From Cepaea nemoralis (Eukaryota; Mollusca; Gastropoda; Stylommatophora; Helicidae): 64,000 bases of DNA. The position numbers and the translations under genes are program-made. Position 1 is the stretch's first letter; the number at the start of each line of letters is the position of its first letter. Where the stretch lies: positions 124,001 through 188,000 of the forward strand of contig JACEFZ010018318.1 of assembly GCA_014155875.1 (NCBI GenBank). The letters run 5' to 3'. The notes beneath the pieces are model-generated. The model had not been told where the DNA came from. It saw only the letters and a list, made by a program, of their open reading frames with translations, and searched no databases. This document shows positions 45,966-57,127 of the stretch, piece after piece.

Positions 45966-47085
45966 TTACGAGGGTCTGGTCCTTTAGATGTTTGAATATG
46001 CAATGATGATCCTGATTCTCAGCCATAAATAGGTGGAAAGGATAAAGAACAAAGCTATGCATGTTATTCTTGGATGCACAAGAGATAGAGCACACAGGGC
46101 AATGCGCTACTTTCTTGATTTTCCAACCATGTGGGACAGAATACAAATTTGCTGAATACGTGCCTACCTCAGAGTACACAACACTCACTTCATAGTGAAA
46201 TTAAGAAGGATAACGGGCAGCAGGAAAAAGAGGAAAGTCGTGGATGGGTCAAGCCGAAGACATTTTTTAACAGGTGTGTTCACTTGAGGACTTAGAACCT
46301 GGTGATGAATGGGTACAAGTGCCAACAGTGTTCTGTACATCCTTTTCAGTTTGCATCCAACTAGACAAGAAAATCCGGCTGCTGTGGAAGCGAAAGTACA
46401 GGCTTTGATCTGTGAGAATTCTTTAGAGGGTGATGCTGTCATTTACACCGTTTTGTCTGTCGTTCGACGAGTGAGAAGTTCACAAGCTTTTATGGCTCAG
46501 GCCTGAGGGAGAATTGTGAAGGAAGATGCTGGTGCTTTTGCTTTGACCACAAGTAGCCTGACTATGAAGTCATGGCAGTAAGTAAAGCAATAATATGGCT
46601 CGAGACACAGACATTCACTAGGGCATGTTTTCTTAGTGACTCAATGAGTATGCTCAAGAAGATGGAGACTGGGTTGGATCCGAAGAGAGTGGGTGCTGTC
46701 TCTGGAGCGGTCTCGGCTGCAAAGATTAGTTGCATTTTCATGTCAGGGCATGCTGGTGTACAAGGAAATGAGCGGGCTGACAGGCTTGCAGGTAAGGCTA
46801 CTGTGGAAGGTGGATGAGCCATGGACCAGGCTGATATTCTGATTGCTCTACAACCAAGTGATGACTGAATCTACAACCATGTCAGGATGTGAGAACAGCA
46901 AATTAAAAGAGGTGTGGCCAAACAAGAACACTACACTGTAGGCCAAAACAGATTACTAAACCAACACAGAACTGGTGTTGTTAGCTGCAACACGCTGTGC
47001 GATTTACTGAGGAGGGGATCCAAGCACTTATGACAATGTTTCGTTGTGTAATGAGGATGATCTGTCAACTAGCTAACAAACTAAC
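45966..47085 (+). mobile_element. RNase H-bearing LINE C-terminal part, plus strand
   Basis: KNKAMHVILGCTRDRAHRAM and RYFLDFPTMWDRIQIC are the RT-RNase H linker. TRACFLSDSMSMLKKMETGL carries an RNase H Asp, and IFMSGHAGVQGNERADRLAG has the final His/Asp region. Then AMDQADIL, EQQIKRGVAKQEHYTVG and RLLNQHRTGVV. The 3' end is GCACTTATGACAATG, TGAGGATGATCTGTCAACTA and a CTAA-rich tail. It is the longest copy of the family also seen at 8093, 28286 and 29683. It has stops and an internal gap and no RT core. Confidence 0.8.
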
Positions 47086-47199
47086 TAGTTTCCATAGTGT
47101 ATTTCCATCCCTGTTAAAGTTCAGGTTTTCTGTTTTTCCTTCCGACAATTTCTTGTTGTTTAATTTAATTTTCTTTTATATTTTGCTGAGAAGGCTATG

Positions 47200-48120
47200 A
47201 GAGAGATGTTTGCTTCAATTGTTTGTTCTCTCTCTTTGCTATCTTCCTGGCATCTTCAGCTTTGTCCTCCAAAATGTGTAGTTCTTTAGTCCAGTATGGT
47301 TTGTAACTTTTCCTCACTGCTCTTGGAATGGACTCGGTGACCAACCTGTATTATTGCTGTGTTGAGACTTTCCACCATTTGTTTCATGTCATGTTTTCAC
47401 AGTATATGTCTGTTAGTCTGGCAAATCTATTCCAGTGAGCTCGTTTGTAATTCCAATGAAGCAAAAGCTTTTGCTCCTGTGGAACATAGTCCATATTCAT
47501 TACAAATTTGATTGGTCCGTAGTCATTGCCTGCTAATTGGTCAAGCACATGGCCATCAATATTATGGAGGATATCTCCTGTGTAGAAGGCTAATTCTGGA
47601 GTGGAAGTGGTATACCATCTTCTAGAGTAGAAGCTCCATGTGTCATCCATTTTGTTGAGCAGATGGAGATTATAGAGTCTATTTCCCAGTCCTCCACTTA
47701 TTCTCCTCTGTTGTCAGTATCTGGGTATCCCCATCTATCTAAACGGCTATTAAAGTCTCCACCTATAATGCAGTTTGTGTCAGTTATTTTCATGTTTGAA
47801 AGTGTTAGGTCCATATCTGCTGGGCTATGTAGATTGTAAATTCTGATTTTCATGTCTTTTATCATTATACCAACCCCTATAATTTCCATTTGGTTGTCAG
47901 CGATCTCAGATATTTCACTGCAGGGTTTCACTGTTAAGTATTAGAACTCCTCTTTTGTGTCCTTCATGGTTGAAATGTGTGGTCTGATATCCTCTGACTG
48001 AGAATCTGTAATAAACGTGGAGGTGTGTCTCTTAAATGCATGCCACATCTATTCTATCTTTATGAAGATGATTTGTTAGGGTAGGGGGACTTTCTTTTTA
48101 AAGACTTCTTTGGCATTCCA
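47200..48120 (-). mobile_element. I/Jockey-like LINE endonuclease domain, minus strand
   Basis: The minus frames 47931-47698 and 47650-47384 read NQMEIIGVGIMIKDMKIRIY, TDTNCIIGGDFNSRLDRWGY (the conserved GGDFN of APE-type endonucleases), WYTTSTPELAFYTGDILHNI and LDQLAGNDYGPIKFVMNMDY (SDHRP altered to NDYGP). It is close to 41095-41700 of the plus copy and better preserved in its first half. Confidence 0.8.
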
Positions 48121-48243
48121 CTGTAAAATGTTAACAATATAAAATGACACAAAGTTGTGCAGCTTTACATAACAGAATTGTCATAATTCTGTTATGTAAA
48201 GCTGCACTACTTTGTGTCATTTTTTATTGTTTACATTTTCACA
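48121..48243. mobile_element. Foldback with ~59-bp arms
   Basis: 48121-48179 mirrors 48185-48243 with a five-base loop and a few mismatches or one-base gaps. The inner 30 bases (GCAGCTTTACATAACAGAAT and its mirror) are perfect. It lies at the end of the LINE endonuclease fragment. Confidence 0.75.
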
Positions 48244-49993
48244 GCTTTACCGCAGTTCCATCCAATTTTATTCATATTTTCACTGTAATATGTTGAGTGT
48301 TTGGTCAATAGCTCTTACCCTATCCCTCAGTGCCTTGACTCCATAGAAAAGGGAAAGGTGACAACCAGTAGCATTATGTGGACCCCCTTGAGGCAAGGGG
48401 CCTGGCATTATCACCGTCTTGTGTGACTTCACAGGATTAACACTATTCTGATTTATTTTAATTCGTGGCATCATTGATTGATTGAGTTACGAGGCACTGT
48501 TTTGGCAAGGCTGTGGCTCAGTACATCTGACTTCGACAAGCACTTTTTGTGTGCTCTCCCTAGCCCTTGATTGTCTCCAGTCTATCTACAAGGCAGCATG
48601 TTTGTGTCTCTCTTTGTCTGGTTCCTGTCTCTTGACCTGTCTGACATGAGAGACCCTACCAGTAGTTGCACTACCATCGGCATATCTCTTGAAGTCATTG
48701 GAACATATATATATATATATAGTTTGTTACATTATGCTTAAAATAAGGCATAATAACTATAACCCAAGGCGGTAAGAGCAAGGATGATGTTATACCTCTC
48801 CATAGCACAAAACCTGGGCTGAATTAGAGAGACCATGTGGTGCCCATGCAGCATGATCCCTCTCTCAGCCTGCATAGTTTACTCCAGACGAAAGGTAACA
48901 CCAGTACATCTAAAACAAGACAAACTACAGAGGCTGCCAGATAAGCAAAGCAATGCTTTAACTGCCCACCTCTCAGAGCTTCAGTCCTAGACCAGCTGCC
49001 AACCAAGGCTTAAGGCCTGGTCTGCTCTGTCATGACATTTAGTCTTAGGTTGCGTTTCCTGACACCAGGATAAGGATTGTACCCTTCCATTTCAGCTCCT
49101 CCGCTCGAACCCTTTGGCACAATGTGGGGTGTTGGGTATTGGTGAACACCACCCAACATTCAGCATTAACAGAAAGCAGATAGTATCATCTACTGTCTTT
49201 CAGTAGCACAGTCCTATCTGACTCAGACCTGACATAAAAATATTTATATATATAGTTATAATTGTCTTCAAGCTACATTTAAGAACTCATTTTCTTACTT
49301 TCTGTTACAAAAAGATTTTTTTTTCAAGCTTGCATATCTCTTTCTTTTCTTCTGAATTGATTCTATTTTTCAAATGCAACCACATTTTTTGTTATACCTA
49401 TTCACTTGACTATTCATATATTTAACTTTCCTTCGTTCGCTCGATTTGAACTCAAGCATGTCCCATACACCTGCTACTTCTGCTAATGCACTGGACTGAC
49501 TTTTGCGTGTGGCTTAGCTTTTCCTATTACCAGTGTCCCTCACCATCAGGTGAACCCACTCCGATTCAGAAGTACTTGTAATTTATATCCCCAAGTCAAG
49601 GACGAGAAAACCATTATTATTTATCAACCATTCCAAAGCATAGTTTTTAGTTCAAACATCTACTATGATATTTTCTCATTTCAAGTATCCTTACCATGTT
49701 TTCTATTACACTGTCCATTCTAGAATAAAGGATAAGAAGACAAATACAGTGTGTTTTTTTAAAACTTTCTGTGCTTATTACTGCAGTTATTTGAAGCCAC
49801 ATTTTGTGTATATAATATCCAAAGTCATCTTCTAGTTTTCAGCTGTCCTGAGCATGTTTTCATTGTTAAACTCTTGATGACGTGTTGTGCATTTTTAACT
49901 TTACATATCATACTGCACATTTTTGACTGTCCTTATTATTTGTAATTTTCAAATTTCTAAACTTTGTTCACTGATGGCTGATCCCCACAACAG
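48244..49993. other. Intron 10 end, no gene recognised
   Basis: A 1.75-kb stretch with an AT microsatellite at 48707-48721. The 48770-49210 block (GGCAGCCTCTGTAGTTTGTC on the minus strand and neighbours) looks like a dispersed repeat but I cannot place it. No RT or RNA motif. Confidence 0.35.
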
Positions 49994-50172
49994 GTCCCAC
50001 TGGGAAACTTTGTGAAATCTGCTTGCCTGGCAATAAAGGAGAAAAAGGAGCCCCAGGTGTGGAAGGGACACCAGGATTATCTGGTCTGCCAGGGCTTACA
50101 GGTATACCTGGATCTAAAGGAGAGCCTGGAGATGATGGACGGCAAGGAGAACCTGGTTTTAAGGGTACACCT
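49994..50172 (+). CDS. Collagen IV-like exon k (59 codons), with a Cys-x-x-Cys interruption
   Basis: The acceptor is GATCCCCACAACAG and the donor GTAAGT, phase 1 to 0. It reads (G)PT GKLCEICLP, then 16 perfect triplets from GNKGEKGAP to GFKGTP. The CEIC pair in a nine-residue interruption is the only cysteine in the 588 residues seen. Cysteines in interruptions are known in type IV chains and can make disulfides. Confidence 0.94.
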
Positions 50173-50914
50173 GTAAGTGTTATTTTCTGTGTCAGTGTGT
50201 GTGCAGAAGAAATACTATGGATGTACACATTCTTACACACATTATTTGTCATGCATTTGTTGACATATATTTGCAGGTTTTCTTGATTCCAGATTTCTGA
50301 TAATGTTGTCCATTAATTAATTATGTGTACTGGTTAATTTGAGTTGGTATTAATAAATGTTGGAAAAATATTTTGAAAATTATAAGATGAAAGATTGATC
50401 CAAAGCTTCACAAATTGGGTTCAGAAGGAAGAGGCATGCACTGATGCCATCTTCACACTACAAAAACTATTGGATAAGTTCGTTGAGCAAAATCAAAATT
50501 ATTTCTGTTGCATGTGTATTCAAGAAAAAAGCTTTTGATTGTGTTAATATACAACCACTGTATAAAATACAACAACAATGAGATAGTGAATACCCAGTAA
50601 ACAGCTAGTGTTCACTAGTACAAATGCAAGACCACCAGTTGCATTTCACATCATATCTGTGGTCTAACATCTTGTGTGCAATCTCTATTGTTAATCATCA
50701 ACCAAGATCTTGCATAGTGATTACACCTTTTTGTGGATGCTGATATACTAATAGTAATTTCATCTACAACTGCTTATATAACTTCAAAAACAAATGCATT
50801 TATTACAATATGAAAACCGATACTGAAAAAACAAAACAAAACAAAGGTCATAGTAAAAAATAAAAACTCAGAGATTTGTAGTGAAAATCAACAGCTAAAG
50901 CATGTAAGGAACTT
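50173..50914. other. Intron 11 start, weak LINE remnants
   Basis: TGATGCCATCTTCACACTAC, AAAACTATTGGATAAG and AAAAGCTTTTGATTGTGTTA (KKAFDCV, an RT motif A remnant near 50527) suggest a very old plus-strand RT. Nothing else is readable. Confidence 0.35.
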
Positions 50915-51350
50915 TGTGTAGCTCATCATCATCATCAAGGACCATGCCAACTGGCGTGGGTGATCATGCTCCTCATCATATTGGGATTTCCAACATCATG
51001 TATCAGTTTGCGTGCAGACACTCTTTCATGCCATGCCACAAAGGTGTCCAGAATATTTCCTTGTCTTCCTCTGCCGCTCCATTCACAAATCTTTCTAGTT
51101 GTCACAGTGTGTTACCATTCTTTCTCTTCTCATAATGTGACTAAAAATGCCAACTGCATCTTTCTGATGTTTGTGATAATCTGTCATCAGATCTTACCCT
51201 CTTTTAAATATTCAGATTACTTATTTTGTCTCTCTAAGGCAGTGTCAGCACTCTTCCATAAAATCTTATCTCCGAGGCCCTGGGAGATCTGTTGCTTGTT
51301 GACTAATTGACCAGCATTCACAGCCATATGTTCAAACTAGTTTTTTGTAA
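50915..51350 (-). mobile_element. RTE-like LINE 3' end, minus strand, decayed
   Basis: It begins CTCATCATCATCATCAAGGA, CCATGCCAACTGGCGTGG at 50922-50960, the same 3' terminal words as at 12310, 14875 and 29838. The minus strand is otherwise full of stops. Confidence 0.6.
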
Positions 51351-51351
51351 C

Positions 51352-51560
51352 ATGCAGGTCAGCATGGCTGAAAGGTTAAGAGTGCTTGTTCTGGAACTTT
51401 CTGTGCACTAATGATGGTGTAGTGGGATTATTCTCTACACTGGTCAGTTGGACTTAAACTTTGACTTCTGATTCAGAAAGCAGTGGCAAGCTACTGAATA
51501 TACAGCAACGACATAAGTTCAATCAGGGCTTAATCAGAACATCCTGCAAGAGACATGCAA
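51352..51560 (+). mobile_element. SINE family A, plus strand, diverged
   Basis: AGCATGGCTGAAAGGTTAAG looks like a tRNA-type head. Then CTGATTCAGAAAGCAGTGGC, AAGCTACTGAATATACAGCA and AGAACATCCTGCAAGAGACA follow the family A body and 3' end. Confidence 0.55.
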
Positions 51561-52036
51561 CTTATGTAACATGCAAGAACTTCTTTTCTTACCTCCACAG
51601 TCATGAATTTATTGCATAAGGTGTTCTTCATTTCATAAAATGCAGTTCCTATGTAGCATAATTTTGGCAGGTGCATGAACACAAATGCATTGAAGCAAGC
51701 CACGGAACTGGGCAGATGTGACAGTATTCCAGAACAGATATGTGACACTAGAAACAGAAATGCCATTTTTCAGCAGTTTTCCTTACCACACACTGTTGTT
51801 AGTGCCAGATCTAGACATTGCAGTCAAAGTAAGAAAAAAACATGTGTAAAATTAGAGATGAAATGCCCGCACAAGATGCTAAATTAATATTACATTTCCC
51901 CCCATGCAGAAAATGTATCTAATATTTTATAGTTAATTATCTAATATTTCATAGTTAAATTAGACTTGGACAGTTTTAAAGTTAAAGCAATGTTTTCCCG
52001 TAGTGAATTTGAATAACGAAGACACAAACCGTACAT

Positions 52037-52083
52037 AGTACGATTTATTGCCTGGCACATTTCGCTGCATCTCGTCAGGTACT
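52037..52083 (-). ncRNA. Hammerhead-ribozyme-like core next to a Penelope-like element
   Basis: On the minus strand: AGTAC, CTGACGA (the CUGANGA core), GATGCAGC as a tiny stem II, GAAA, a 15-base segment, ATC (a valid NUH cleavage triplet), then GTACT, which pairs with AGTAC to make a 5-bp helix I. Helix III is only about two pairs. Hammerhead motifs are known in Penelope-like elements, where helix III is short. Activity is not shown by the sequence. Confidence 0.5.
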
Positions 52084-52895
52084 TACTGCAGATGTCACAC
52101 AACATAGAGTAAAATCATTAGAATCATCGTTCAAGCTGAAATATACACATGTTCACACAGTAATATCAGTTGTTTACCATGGTAATTTTAAATTGACTGT
52201 CATGTCTTTCTGTTTGCACAAAATTGGCTTGTGCAGGTGGATCATTATCGCTTCTGCAAACTTTAACAAACGACTATTTTGTGTATGAAACAACACGCGA
52301 AAAGCATGTAAGACATTCTTTAGAGTTTCAGTTTCTTCCGTCAGTGTATCCTGGGTGCATATCTTCCTAGCATGGTCAAACACTAAGCCCCGTTTGTACT
52401 GGACAGGTGCAAAGCTTTGAAAATTTAAGTATTGGCCAGACCATGTTTCTTTGCGGTACACCGATCTTTGAATTGTGCCGTCTGCTGTACGTCTCATTAG
52501 GATATCCAGGAACGGCAACTTTTCATTGTGTTCATTCATGTTCCATAGATAAAGAGATGTTTTAATGCGCCATGTTCATTATGGCCTGGAAGGTTTTTGC
52601 TTGTAGCTCGACTGTGGTGATAATATAATGCACCATGTTCATTATGGCCTGGAACGATGTTGCTTGTAGCTTATCTGTGGTGATAATTAATATATCGTCC
52701 ACATAATGACGGTAGAAGACCAAGTTTTTAATGTCTGAGGATCTCTTTTCTTCTAGATGTGCCATGAAGATGTCCGCTAGAATAGGATCAAGAGGACTCC
52801 CCATAACTGATATTACTGTGTTAACATGTGTATATTTCAGCTTGAACGCTGATTCTAATTATTTTACTCTATGTTGTGTGACATCTTCAGTAAGT
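52081..52895 (-). mobile_element. Penelope-like element with 91-bp inverted terminal repeats
   Basis: The minus frames 52804-52562 and 52539-52174 read MGSPLDPILADIFMAHLEEK (RT block with the GSPL motif), FYRHYVDDILIITTDKLQAT (catalytic YVDD intact), NEHNEKLPFLDILMRRTADG, SVYRKETWSGQYLNFQSFAP and KICTQDTLTEETETLKNVLH. Bases 52081-52171 and 52805-52895 are inverted copies of each other (about 95% by eye). A 66-base piece of the RT (CATGTTCATTATGGCCTGGA) is duplicated at 52567-52690. No GIY-YIG endonuclease is seen, so the copy is 5' truncated. Confidence 0.85.
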
Positions 52896-53338
52896 TTTAA
52901 AGTTATTTAAAATGCACACAATTGATCTCTGTAATAAAATAACATTTAGTTGAGCGCTTATCTTACGCTTATAATGTTTAACTAATATCTACTTAGACTT
53001 CAGTGAACATGAAACCTTTTTCTGAACATGAAAAAATAAAAAGATAACATTCACATATAAAACTGTCTGTCAACAAACAATACAAATGACAATGGGGAAA
53101 TAAATATCTAGACCCTTGATTACCTTAGTTCCATAATTAATAACAATGGCGAGATCATCACAGCTTGGAAAGAATGGTGCTGCAGACAGTGGCCTGAGGG
53201 TCTGGCCGACACTTAAAACTCTGAGGAAAGGCCAGACAGACATATAATCAGACTGCTACTGGTACCTTTGATATTGAGATTCTATGCTGGCTGTTATAGA
53301 TGAGAATGGAGCACATATGGGAATGTCCCAAGTGCTGT
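52896..53338. other. Intron 11 stretch, nothing recognised
   Basis: AT-rich, no motif. Confidence 0.4.
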
Positions 53339-53339
53339 G

Positions 53340-53612
53340 GTGTCGAGTCTTAACTCAGCTCAAGCATTCTGGGTATGATGCCGACCCCACGTTTGTATCG
53401 ACCAATCATCACTCTCTGGGTGAGGTGGCCATTATCACACCAGCCACCATTACTATCCAGGACATTTCATGGTGTCCATTTTAGACTGGGTTGACCCCGG
53501 ATCCCAGGTCAATTAAAAAACAATTCCCACCACAGGGGGAGGGGGGGGGGGTTGAATACACGGCTGGCAGGCAAGCGTGCTAGTCACTACACCATGATGG
53601 CTCTCTGAGTAA
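53340..53612 (-). mobile_element. SINE family C, minus strand
   Basis: The minus strand starts with a tRNA-like head (GAGAGCCATCATGGTGTAGT, GACTAGCACGCTTGCCTGCC, then TTCAACC at the B-box place), a G/C homopolymer at 53541-53551, an AATTG linker, then ATTGGTCGATACAAACGTGG. The layout matches 58655-58855 and 16600-16962. The stretch 53613-53797 has nothing notable. Confidence 0.6.
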
Positions 53613-53797
53613 TATAGGGAGATATGAAACAGAAATGGGAAAATCTACAACAGACCGAACTTAACCAGGTGCTGGTTGGTGAGAGTTAAAGAGTTAGAAG
53701 GTAAAAGAATGAGGATAAGGAGGCAGATAATATCTTGTCAAATATTTCATACTATGTTGCAGTTTACATGTCTTTTTGAATTTGTTCTTTGCTTCAG

Positions 53798-53882
53798 GGT
53801 AGACCAGGACCTGATGGAGAGCCAGGCAGGGAAGGAAGAAAAGGAGAGCCAGCTATTCCGAGAATTATTAATGGACCTTCTG
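53798..53882 (+). CDS. Collagen IV-like exon l (28 codons plus one base)
   Basis: The acceptor is TTGTTCTTTGCTTCAG and the donor GTAAAG, phase 0 to 1. It encodes GRPGPDGEPGREGRK, then GEPAIPRIIN as a ten-residue interruption, GPS and the first base of the next Gly. Register is kept with exons k and m. Confidence 0.9.
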
Positions 53883-54889
53883 GTAAAGATTCATCTTCAT
53901 TATTGTGTTATCCCTTGCCAACAGCTTGTCCCCCATCATGCCACCATCTTATGTCCATCATGTTACTTGTGATGGTGTTCTAGTGAAGTTTGCCGTTTGC
54001 TGTCTACTTCTCATATTTTGGTGATTCCCCAATTGTGCCAGTATTGTAGACAGTACTGATCTGACTTTCCTTTATTTGACATTAATTCCTCATCCCCCAC
54101 AGTGTCAGGATTAATTAATTGTAAATACACAACATGCAGCATAAAAAGGCAGGCAATTGACTCAAATAATACCAATTAGCACTTTGTATTGTTACACTTG
54201 ATTTATATATTTTGGGTGAATTTTTACAATATACCAAATAAGAAACTGCATATATGAAATAACTTCTTTATTTATGCATGAATGAATTTGTAAACATATT
54301 TTTATTTGCTTAGTTTTATAAGGACAATACTTGGCAAACAGCCGGTTAAACTCTTAAACTCTTAACTTCATTGTCTAATACGAGCATATAACAGTATGAT
54401 TGTTAAGCAAATATGTTAAGAGTTTAGGGTGATTTTCATATTTTGTTTCATTCTTTCAGTTTCCTTAGCTCTCAGTATTCTTAACTTCCCTTTTGATTAC
54501 TATGAATATGATATCAAGCATCAACATCACTGCACTATGGACATGTCCACGTGTGCTTCGTCCCCTTCTTCACTAACAAACAGAGTTCTCATGCTGATGG
54601 TACCAGTGGCAGCTTCACTAAGCATCTGCCTGCATTTTCCCCAATGCTTTGAGTGTCATCCAAATCCCCTACTTACTCCTCGATGAAACAATCTCTCCAG
54701 ATGTAGATCCTCTGTCTATTTTGTTGCAGTCTCCATTTGATCCCAGAGAGCTTTCACCACATCAGCCTTGTCATAATGTTGCTCACCACCCAATGGCGTG
54801 GAAGATGCCAGTCTATCATTTCCTGCCACACTCACATGTCTCTTCCTGTTTTAATTTAGTATTCTTGTGTATTTTGCTGAGATCACTTT
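53883..54889. other. Intron 12 start, nothing firm
   Basis: Decayed LINE-like words around 54700-54890 (CATGGCGTGGAAGATG-type 3' words) but no readable domain. Confidence 0.35.
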
Positions 54890-55200
54890 GAAAGAAATGT
54901 TTGCATTATTGATTTGTTCTCACTCTGCTGTCTTCTTGGCGTCCTTGACCTTTTCTTCCAGAGTTTGTAGTTCTTCAGTCCAGTATGGTTTGTATTTCTT
55001 CATAGCCCCTCTAGAAATGCATTCATTGGCTGCCTGAAGAATTACTTTATTTAGAGTTTCCACCATTGTTTTAATTTTGTCATGTCTTGTTTTAATGTTC
55101 TCACAGTGCTTGTCTGTAAGTATGGCATATCTATCCTAATCAGCTTGCTGTGTTTAATAAATTCATTGGCACCTTGTCATCTTGACAGACGATAGTTTGT
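54890..55200 (-). mobile_element. I/Jockey-like LINE fragment, minus strand
   Basis: TTCCAGAGTTTGTAGTTCTT, CAGTCCAGTATGGTTTGTAT and TTCTCACAGTGCTTGTCTGT match 47245-47420 (region after the endonuclease) in order. Confidence 0.65.
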
Positions 55201-55261
55201 GCTTTAAAAAGGCATAATAACTTTTAACTATAGTGGTAGCGAATGTGACTGAGAAGGCCAA

Positions 55262-55625
55262 TTCACACTGTAAATGTTCGTTCACAGTGGGTGCATGTGA
55301 ACACGTGGTCATTTCCACCATCATGCACCATCTTACGTCTCAAACGCTCGTGAGACTTATCTGCAATAATTTCCTCCTTTGTCTTTATTCCACCTCTGAT
55401 CTCTGCCCTCCATGCAACATGTTCAGCGGCGACTTGCTCCCACTGTGCATTATCAATGCCTGTATCAATCATGTCCCGCTTACACACATATTTGTATCGT
55501 AGTAGAGGCTGACCCTGAGATCTATTACCCATCTGTAATTCACCAAAAAAGATGTCCTTTGGTATTCTACCATCATCCATCCTCCTAAGTTGTCCTGTCC
55601 ATCTACGTCTACAAAGACTGAGCAT
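55262..55625 (-). mobile_element. Non-LTR RT C-terminus with zinc-finger remnant, minus strand
   Basis: The minus frame reads RRRWTGQLRRMDDGRIPKDI, FFGELQMGNRSQGQPLLRYK, YVCKRDMIDTGIDNAQWEQV and ends TCTHCERTFTV, the first half of a C2H2 finger. It is related to, but distinct from, the 23291-24415 element. Confidence 0.75.
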
Positions 55626-55889
55626 GGAATAGTTTACTAAATATGCTATATTTATATGCTGATGTTATATGATATTGTTTCCCACTAGTGGCTATATTTA
55701 TAGGCTGATGTTCAAGCTTGAGCACCATCACCGCCGTTTGTCATATTGTTTCTCTGTGATTAAAACCCAAAAAATGAACCTGGGCTGCCAGGTAATCTCA
55801 GCTTAAAATGTGTACCAGGACATGTCCTGGGAGGTAAAAGTGACCAGCATGATATTGATGACATCACAATCAATAGCCAATTGGTCTAT

Positions 55890-56400
55890 TAAAATATGGG
55901 CTGGAAACTTTCTAAACAAGCTGAACAGCGCATAAATGCCTTTGAATATAAATGTTATACACAAGTTCTAAGAATATCTTACATAAAGAAAAGAACAAAT
56001 GCATCCATACTTCAAGAGCTGAATAGTGAAGGAGGTTGGCTATTAAAGGCAATAAAACAAAGAAACTTGAAATATTTTGGTCACTTGAATCATCACAAAA
56101 GTTTGGAGAGAACAATAACAGAGGGGAATATCAATACATGAAGCCCATAAGCAGGCACTCTCCCGCTATTTATACTTCACCTCGACACCGCAAGGTACAA
56201 TAGGAACATGATGAGATGAGATGATGAGATGAGAATAATGGAGGGGTATATGCCTGAGAAGAGAGGAAGAGGAAGGCAAAGAGAAGATGGGTGCAGGATT
56301 TGGCTGATGATCTCCAGATGGGTGTATCAAATGCAGGACATCTTGCTTATGATTGAGTGGTTTTCCAAAAGGCTGTTATGAGAGCGAGGTTCTGCAAAGT
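55890..56400 (+). mobile_element. LINE RT C-terminus, plus strand, split by a ~100-bp insertion
   Basis: KLSKQAEQRINAFEYKCYTQ, VLRISYIKKRTNASILQELN, LKAIKQRNLKYFGHLNHHKS and LERTITEGN come before the insertion. IMEGYMPEKRGRGRQRED comes after it at 56235. Together they make the usual FGH.../EG...GRGR tail. Confidence 0.75.
56114..56251. mobile_element. Short (GATGA)n-tailed insertion with 18-bp target duplication
   Basis: AATAACAGAGGGGAATAT (56114-56131) and AATAATGGAGGGGTATAT (56234-56251) agree at 15 of 18 bases and bracket 102 bases. The insert ends in GATGAGATGAGATGATGAGA, as the RTE tail at 2720 does. It splits the RT tail of the host LINE. Confidence 0.6.
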
Positions 56401-56587
56401 ACATGCTACTTTAAAGAATGAATCACATATCCAATAAGCCTCAAAGCGTAGGAAAAGATCCTTTACTTTATTTTACATATTAATTCTACATTCTGTCAAA
56501 TATTCCATCTTGTGTATTAACTTCCATGTAGACACTTGAATTCTACAACCTGTGGTGTGATCATTTATTGTTTATTGTCTTCCTCAG

Positions 56588-56703
56588 GTTCTAAAGGTGA
56601 TATTGGCCCAATTGGGCTGCCTGGTGAACCTGGAAAAATCGGATTACGTGGACCTCAAGGCCCAACGGGTGCACCTGGCTCTACAGGATCCAAAGGAGAT
56701 CAA
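56588..56703 (+). CDS. Collagen IV-like exon m (38 codons)
   Basis: The acceptor is TTTATTGTCTTCCTCAG and the donor GTAATA, phase 1 to 0. It encodes (G)[38 protein letters not shown] with no interruption. The next exon starts EPR, so the Gly register slips at this junction. Confidence 0.93.
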
Positions 56704-57127
56704 GTAATATCACCATATTGATTTTACAAATGTTATTTTTCATCATTTATTTGGGTGTTGTTAATTCCAATGCTGCTGAGATACCTACTCGTGGCAGACC
56801 AGTGCTATTTTTATGAAGGTGCAGGTCCTGTGCAGCTATTCCACAGATGCATAGAATGAGTTAGTAACTGTTAGAGATATCTATAGCTACTTCCCCCTGA
56901 CATTTGAAAGTACAGAGCACCAGAAGAGAAGGTGATGAATTCATAAAAGTGTGAAAAATATCTGCACAGGAATGTATGCTGATGGTCTTTAACTCTAGAG
57001 TGCCCTATATGAAACTGGAAAATTAGACTTATTTTATTATGTTGCCATTGACTTCTCACTGAGGAATTACAGTAAAGGGAGCTCAGCTCATCATTTCCTT
57101 TGCACATCTGTTCAGTCAGTTTTCTTT

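Noticed and set aside
49968..50252. Minus-strand Pro-rich frame over exon k
   Set aside because: Antisense shadow of a collagen exon, as at 4216-4416, 20435-20702 and 62505-62687.
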